Positions 60,242 to 64,000 of a stretch of 64,000 bases of DNA are shown here, one piece after another. Under the pieces are notes generated by a model. The model was not told the origin of the DNA, did no database searches, and saw only the letters and a program-made list of their open reading frames with translations. The translations under genes and the position numbers were made by a program. Position 1 is the first letter of the stretch. Each line of letters begins with the position of its first letter. The DNA comes from a virus: positions 38,615-102,614 of IMG/VR virus record IMGVR_UViG_3300031369_000001; one strand, given 5' to 3'.

Positions 60242-61149
60242 CAGTAGATCAAATGCAACTTTCTGAATGTTATACTAAAGGCTGGGCTGCTAATGTCGAT
60301 CCAGTTTGCAAAGAGTGTTCAGCTGCTACTAAGTGCAAAGACGGTTTATTGCATGGGGTTTTTCATGAAGTAGTATCGATGAATCCTGGTATTACCAATG
60401 ACCAGCTTTCACAGGCGTTGACTATTCCTGTAGAATCTATTCATGTGCTAAAACAAGAATACGATGAGTTTATGGGGGGAGCCGCGCCTACTCCTCCTAC
60501 TCCTCCTGTTCAAATGCCTACTCCTCCTGTTCCTCCTCAAGTACCCCAAATGCCTACTCCTCCTACTCAAATGCCTACTCCTCCTGTTCAAATGCCTACT
60601 CCTCCTACTCAAGTACCGCAGCAGTCATCTGATCCTTGTAAAAAGCGAAAGGGAAAGCGACCAAAAGATTTGATGGATTGTCCTTATTGCAATAATGGAT
60701 TTGGTCCAGACGGAAATCCTTGCGCCGTATGCGGAGGTTACGGCAATATCTCGGCGAAAAAACTTCAGGCATACCAACAAAGTCAATCACCGTCGGTGGC
60801 AACGGGAACGCCAGAACAGGTTAATACGCAACCTATTGCCAGGAATGGTATTACTGCGGGAATGGCAGGGGGAAATACATCGAGTGGTAGTATGCCAGGG
60901 GTATTACCGTTACAAAGGACATCGGTATCCAACGTTGTACAGCCTAGTGCAACAAATAGTGGGCCAGCGAATCCGCCCCAAGCAACGTCGTCAGGGCAAA
61001 CGTCCAAAAGGGGCAAAGCCGTGTCCGGATTGGAGCGGACCTCGATTTTTTCGGTTGAAGCAATTCTTCCTTTGACCACTGGCGAAGTCATTTCTTCTGA
61101 GTTCAGTAATGCGCTTGGAACTGTTACCGTAACTATGCGGCTCAAATAG
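60238..61149 (+). CDS. Proline-repeat zinc protein, 303 aa
   Basis: N-terminal Cys motif (CKECSAATKCKDGLLHG) and a helical winged-helix-like part (ITNDQLSQALTIPVESIHVLKQEY). Then a repetitive region (MPTPPVQ/MPTPPTQ units, about 60490-60615) and a zinc ribbon (CPYCNNGFGPDGNPCAVCGG). The C-terminal half is Gly/Ser/Thr-rich and its DNA is visibly richer in G+C (60783-61149). Located between the sigma-like gene and DNA polymerase. Probably DNA- or polymerase-binding; function unknown. Confidence 0.6.
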   Translation: MTVDQMQLSECYTKGWAANVDPVCKECSAATKCKDGLLHGVFHEVVSMNPGITNDQLSQALTIPVESIHVLKQEYDEFMGGAAPTPPTPPVQMPTPPVPPQVPQMPTPPTQMPTPPVQMPTPPTQVPQQSSDPCKKRKGKRPKDLMDCPYCNNGFGPDGNPCAVCGGYGNISAKKLQAYQQSQSPSVATGTPEQVNTQPIARNGITAGMAGGNTSSGSMPGVLPLQRTSVSNVVQPSATNSGPANPPQATSSGQTSKRGKAVSGLERTSIFSVEAILPLTTGEVISSEFSNALGTVTVTMRLK

Positions 61150-61164
61150 TTTTTATTCTAGTGA

Positions 61165-63135
61165 ATGGTTTTTCAGTACACGCCTACGGAATTTTTAAAC
61201 CTTCCTCCTTTTCAAGGCAATAAGGAGATAGTTCGAAATTATGACTCATTTGAAAGAATGGTTCATTTTTTAGAGCTATCTCCTTTTATTACCTTCGATA
61301 CCGAAACTTCTGGAACTGCCTGGTATAGGCATGCTTCTATTTGTGGTGTTTCTTTTTCAGGAATTTTAGATAATGCTTTTAAATGTTTCTATATTCCTTT
61401 TAGACATAAAACTGGGGAAACTCAATTATCGTTTAGTAGGTGTGCAAGTGGTTTAAAAAAATTATTAGAGAATGATCGTTTAAAAATTGCACATAATTTT
61501 AAGTTTGACGAACATATGTTTCGTAAAGAAGGTATTAGTATCAATGGACCTCGATACGATACAATGATTGCGGCACATATTTATAATGAAAATGTATCTG
61601 CTGCTTTAAAGAATAGAGCGGTTTTAGATTTAAATATAAAAGATGCTCAATTATATGAGCAAGCAGTTGATATTAAGTTAAAAGAATTAGCTAAGCTTAA
61701 TAATATGAAGATAACTGAATATAAATACCAATTTGGTTATTCTCATTTGCCAATTGATCTTTGTGGAATTTATGCTTGTTACGACGTTGATTTTACTACT
61801 CAGCTTTATTGGTTTTACGAAAGGAATCATATATCAACTGATTACTCTAGGGTATTTAATACTGAAATGGATTTATTAGGTGTGCTTTGCGATATGGAAG
61901 AAAATGGCATGCCTATAGATACGGATTACCTTTTTGATTTAAAGAGTAAACTACAAATAGTTAAGTCCCAAGTAGAAGAAAATTTATTCCATAATATGCG
62001 AATACGTAATTTTAATATAGCTTCTGATGATGAATTACGTAATTTTTTATTGAATGATTTATCTTTACCTTTAACTAAACAAACAAAAAAATTTCAATTA
62101 TCAGTGGATAGTGACGTTTTAAAAACATTTTCAAGTTACCATTCTGCTTTATCCCTTATATCTAAATGGAAAGAAGCTGATAAATTAGCCAATACATATA
62201 CTGACTCCATTGTCCGTTGTATGGATTCTAAAAATCTAGTGCATTGCGATTTTCAACAAATAGGAACAATTGCATCTAGATTGAGTTGTAGAAATCCTAA
62301 TTTACAAAATCAACCTACCGATGACGATGACAGAGCAATTGAATACAGTGGTGTTGACTTAGAGCATAATGGAATAGATCCTTGGTCTATTAGAAGGGCT
62401 TATATAGTAAGAGATAAGTCTTGGCCTCGTATATATTGGGATTATTCACAAATAGAATTGCGTATATTAGCGTACTATTCACAAGATCCAGTAATGGTGC
62501 AAGCTTATCTAAATGGTGAAGATATTCATTCTAGGACTTCTTTAGAAGTATTTGGGAATAAGGATAAGGCTTTTCGTAGATTAGCTAAAGTAATTAATTT
62601 TGGTTTATCTTATGGAATGACTGAATATCATTTTGCAGCCGCAGCAAATATCACAGTTGAGGAAGCTCGAGAATTTCTTAATAAATTTTTTGAAAGATAT
62701 CATGGTGTCAAATTATTTAGAGAGAATCTTTGGGAATACATTCGAAACAATGGTGGTTATTTTACTAATATATTTGGGAGACCGAGAAGAATTCCTAATA
62801 TTAATAGTTATAATATAAAAGACCGAAGTAGGGCTGAACGGCAATCTATTGCTACGCATATCCAAGGTAGTGCGGGAGAATTAACAAAAGAATCTCTTGT
62901 TCGCATCCATAAAGCAATTATGTCTGAAGGATTACAAGGTTTAGTTTTTCCAGTCTGTACAATTCATGATGAAGTACAATATGATTGTTGTGTAGATGTG
63001 TTGCCTAAATTTTGTAAAATAGTTAAAACAGTAATGGAAGACTATGAAGAATTTAAACCTATTCCTATAATAGTTGACTCTGAATATACGTTAACTAATT
63101 GGTCTGAAAAACGTGGATTGAAATTAGCTGCATGA
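61165..63135 (+). CDS. DNA polymerase, family A, with 3'-5' exonuclease
   Basis: 656 residues. Exonuclease motifs: FDTETSG near 38-44, HNFKFDEHMF, and CYDVDFTTQ. Polymerase motifs: A YWDYSQIELR near 423-433, B RLAKVINFGLSYGMTE near 471-485, and C CTIHDEVQYD near 598-607. This is a complete Klenow-type enzyme without a 5' nuclease, as in T7 and many other phages. It is the replicative polymerase. The start at 61165 is the first ATG after the gap. Confidence 0.9.
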   Translation: MVFQYTPTEFLNLPPFQGNKEIVRNYDSFERMVHFLELSPFITFDTETSGTAWYRHASICGVSFSGILDNAFKCFYIPFRHKTGETQLSFSRCASGLKKLLENDRLKIAHNFKFDEHMFRKEGISINGPRYDTMIAAHIYNENVSAALKNRAVLDLNIKDAQLYEQAVDIKLKELAKLNNMKITEYKYQFGYSHLPIDLCGIYACYDVDFTTQLYWFYERNHISTDYSRVFNTEMDLLGVLCDMEENGMPIDTDYLFDLKSKLQIVKSQVEENLFHNMRIRNFNIASDDELRNFLLNDLSLPLTKQTKKFQLSVDSDVLKTFSSYHSALSLISKWKEADKLANTYTDSIVRCMDSKNLVHCDFQQIGTIASRLSCRNPNLQNQPTDDDDRAIEYSGVDLEHNGIDPWSIRRAYIVRDKSWPRIYWDYSQIELRILAYYSQDPVMVQAYLNGEDIHSRTSLEVFGNKDKAFRRLAKVINFGLSYGMTEYHFAAAANITVEEAREFLNKFFERYHGVKLFRENLWEYIRNNGGYFTNIFGRPRRIPNINSYNIKDRSRAERQSIATHIQGSAGELTKESLVRIHKAIMSEGLQGLVFPVCTIHDEVQYDCCVDVLPKFCKIVKTVMEDYEEFKPIPIIVDSEYTLTNWSEKRGLKLAA

Positions 63136-63147
63136 AAGGAATAAATA

Positions 63148-63639
63148 ATGTCTATGTATAATGTCCTTGTTCAACGTTTACAAAATATATCTAATTTTAA
63201 TATACACACTATTAATTTAGATGGATCTACTTCTCCATGGTGGGAAGTAACTGGTGCACATATTATTAAAGAAGTTTTTATAGATGAAAGTAATTTACAA
63301 GAAGAAGTTCAGACAATATCTGCAAAAATTGGGCATTGGGGGAGGTACTGTGCGCAATGTAAAAGAGTATGGGATATAAAGGCACGAGAATACCGTATAT
63401 GGAAAGCACAACAATATTTAAAGTATAGAAATACTGGGGAAAAGCATACGGAAAAAGAAATAGATTCACTTATTCGAGTAGATCCTTTTTATTCTAATTA
63501 TTACTTAGAGGTAGAAAGAGCCGAAGAAGTATATAATACAGTATCATATATTGTGCAAGCATTGTTATCTAAAAAAGAAATAATTAAGTCTATGGTTTAT
63601 AGACGTAATACAGAAGATGGTGCGCCTTTATCCATCTAA
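63148..63639 (+). CDS. Hypothetical protein, 163 aa
   Basis: SD GAAAGGAAT. Helical, charged (AKIGHWGRYCAQCKRVWDIKAREYRIWKAQQYL). The helix-rich pattern and location after DNA polymerase remind one of UvsY-like recombination mediators, but the similarity is weak and not claimed. One CxxC (CAQC). Confidence 0.5.
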   Translation: MSMYNVLVQRLQNISNFNIHTINLDGSTSPWWEVTGAHIIKEVFIDESNLQEEVQTISAKIGHWGRYCAQCKRVWDIKAREYRIWKAQQYLKYRNTGEKHTEKEIDSLIRVDPFYSNYYLEVERAEEVYNTVSYIVQALLSKKEIIKSMVYRRNTEDGAPLSI

Positions 63640-63648
63640 GGAGAAAAA

Positions 63649-64000
63649 ATGAGTAATTCATCAAACACAAATATGCCTCCTCAATATTATCCTGTACAGG
63701 GCCAACCTCAATATCCTAATAATCAACCTCAATATCCTAATAATCAACCTCAATATCCTAATAATCAACCTCAATATCCTAATAATCAACCTCAATATCC
63801 TAATAATGCATATCAGCCGCAACAAGGATTTCCACAACAAGGATATCCTATTCAATCACCATATCCTATGCAAGGACAAATGCCTGTTTATAATATGCCT
63901 GATGCTAATCAAATGATGAGTGCATATCAAGAGCATAAAATGTCTATGGGACGCGGTGGATCTCAATATACTTTTGTTAAATTTTTAGGCCCAAATAATG
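63649..64000 (+). CDS. NNQPQYP-repeat protein, N-terminal part (runs off window)
   Basis: ATG follows AAGGAG. Starts MSNSSNTNMPPQYYPVQGQ, then five 7-residue repeats QPQYPNN and a Gln/Pro/Tyr/Met-rich tract, before a globular part begins (GGSQYTFVKFLG) at the window end. Such low-complexity N-termini act as flexible tethers. The function is not visible; the neighbouring genes are for replication. Confidence 0.7.
   Translation, partial: MSNSSNTNMPPQYYPVQGQPQYPNNQPQYPNNQPQYPNNQPQYPNNQPQYPNNAYQPQQGFPQQGYPIQSPYPMQGQMPVYNMPDANQMMSAYQEHKMSMGRGGSQYTFVKFLGPNN
63703..63807 (+). repeat. 21-bp tandem repeat, five perfect copies
   Basis: CAACCTCAATATCCTAATAA(T) repeated five times without change, coding QPQYPNN. 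The copies are identical at every base, which suggests recent expansion. Confidence 0.95.

Noticed and set aside
60464-61075. Additional plus-strand frames over the proline-repeat gene
   Set aside because: They are alternative frames of the CCTACTCCT repeat (poly Leu/Lys) and a basic frame without SD.

Overview
The window is part of a large tailed bacteriophage genome with a contractile tail (myovirus type). It contains a tail sheath, tail tube, tape measure, LysM/gp25-like wedge protein, baseplate J-like protein, HK97-type capsid protein with prohead protease and scaffold, and a phage replication set (family A DNA polymerase, DnaB-like helicase, primase, SF2 helicase). The DNA is AT-rich, with very strong Shine-Dalgarno sites (AAGGAGG type), many ATGA/TAATG stop-start overlaps, and a few GTG/TTG starts. 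The host cannot be named from the sequence. A divergent pair of sigma-54-type promoters suggests that the host has RpoN. No terminase, endolysin, integrase or CRISPR array is visible.

Layout. Positions 1-12471 begin with the end of a portal-like gene and small genes, then two giant multidomain ('polyvalent') genes. The first (1589-6397) joins a HAD-like domain, a SNF2 helicase, three AT-hooks and a type IB topoisomerase. The second (8524-12069) joins a MuF head-morphogenesis domain, a pyrophosphatase-like domain, a zinc-peptidase-like domain and an ADP-ribosyltransferase. The domains of both are separated by the same short linker (core FIGPxGGKWA...EHTIP), present four times; one pair of copies is identical over 73 bp. 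A DHH phosphoesterase and a PD-(D/E)XK-like nuclease lie between the two giants. Positions 12468-14109 hold six small minus-strand genes, two of them Lar-like zinc proteins. They diverge from rightward genes across a 0.4-kb control region bounded by two facing sigma-54-like promoters. Positions 14513-18718 hold small regulatory genes, including a stand-alone receiver domain overlapping a sigma-70-family factor.

Positions 18917-33000 hold the head and neck genes (protease, scaffold, capsid, decoration/fibre proteins, connector and neck proteins) followed by sheath and tube, ending in a strong terminator. Positions 33117-52123 hold tail chaperones, tape measure, hub, spike, wedge, baseplate J and very large fibre/baseplate proteins, with a GT25-type glycosyltransferase gene embedded among them, ending in a second strong terminator. 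Positions 52378-64000 hold a DUF262 protein, a hairpin-rich gap, tRNA-Leu(UAA) and the replication operon, which includes a second, small sigma-like protein.

Inferred logic: the early/middle regulators (receiver domain, two sigma-like proteins, ribbon-helix-helix protein) would time expression. The head module would package DNA together with the polyvalent proteins. These would be cut at the shared linker, perhaps by the prohead protease, and delivered with the DNA as a set of separate effectors (helicase, topoisomerase, ADP-ribosyltransferase). This last step is a hypothesis based on the repeated linker and not something the sequence proves.
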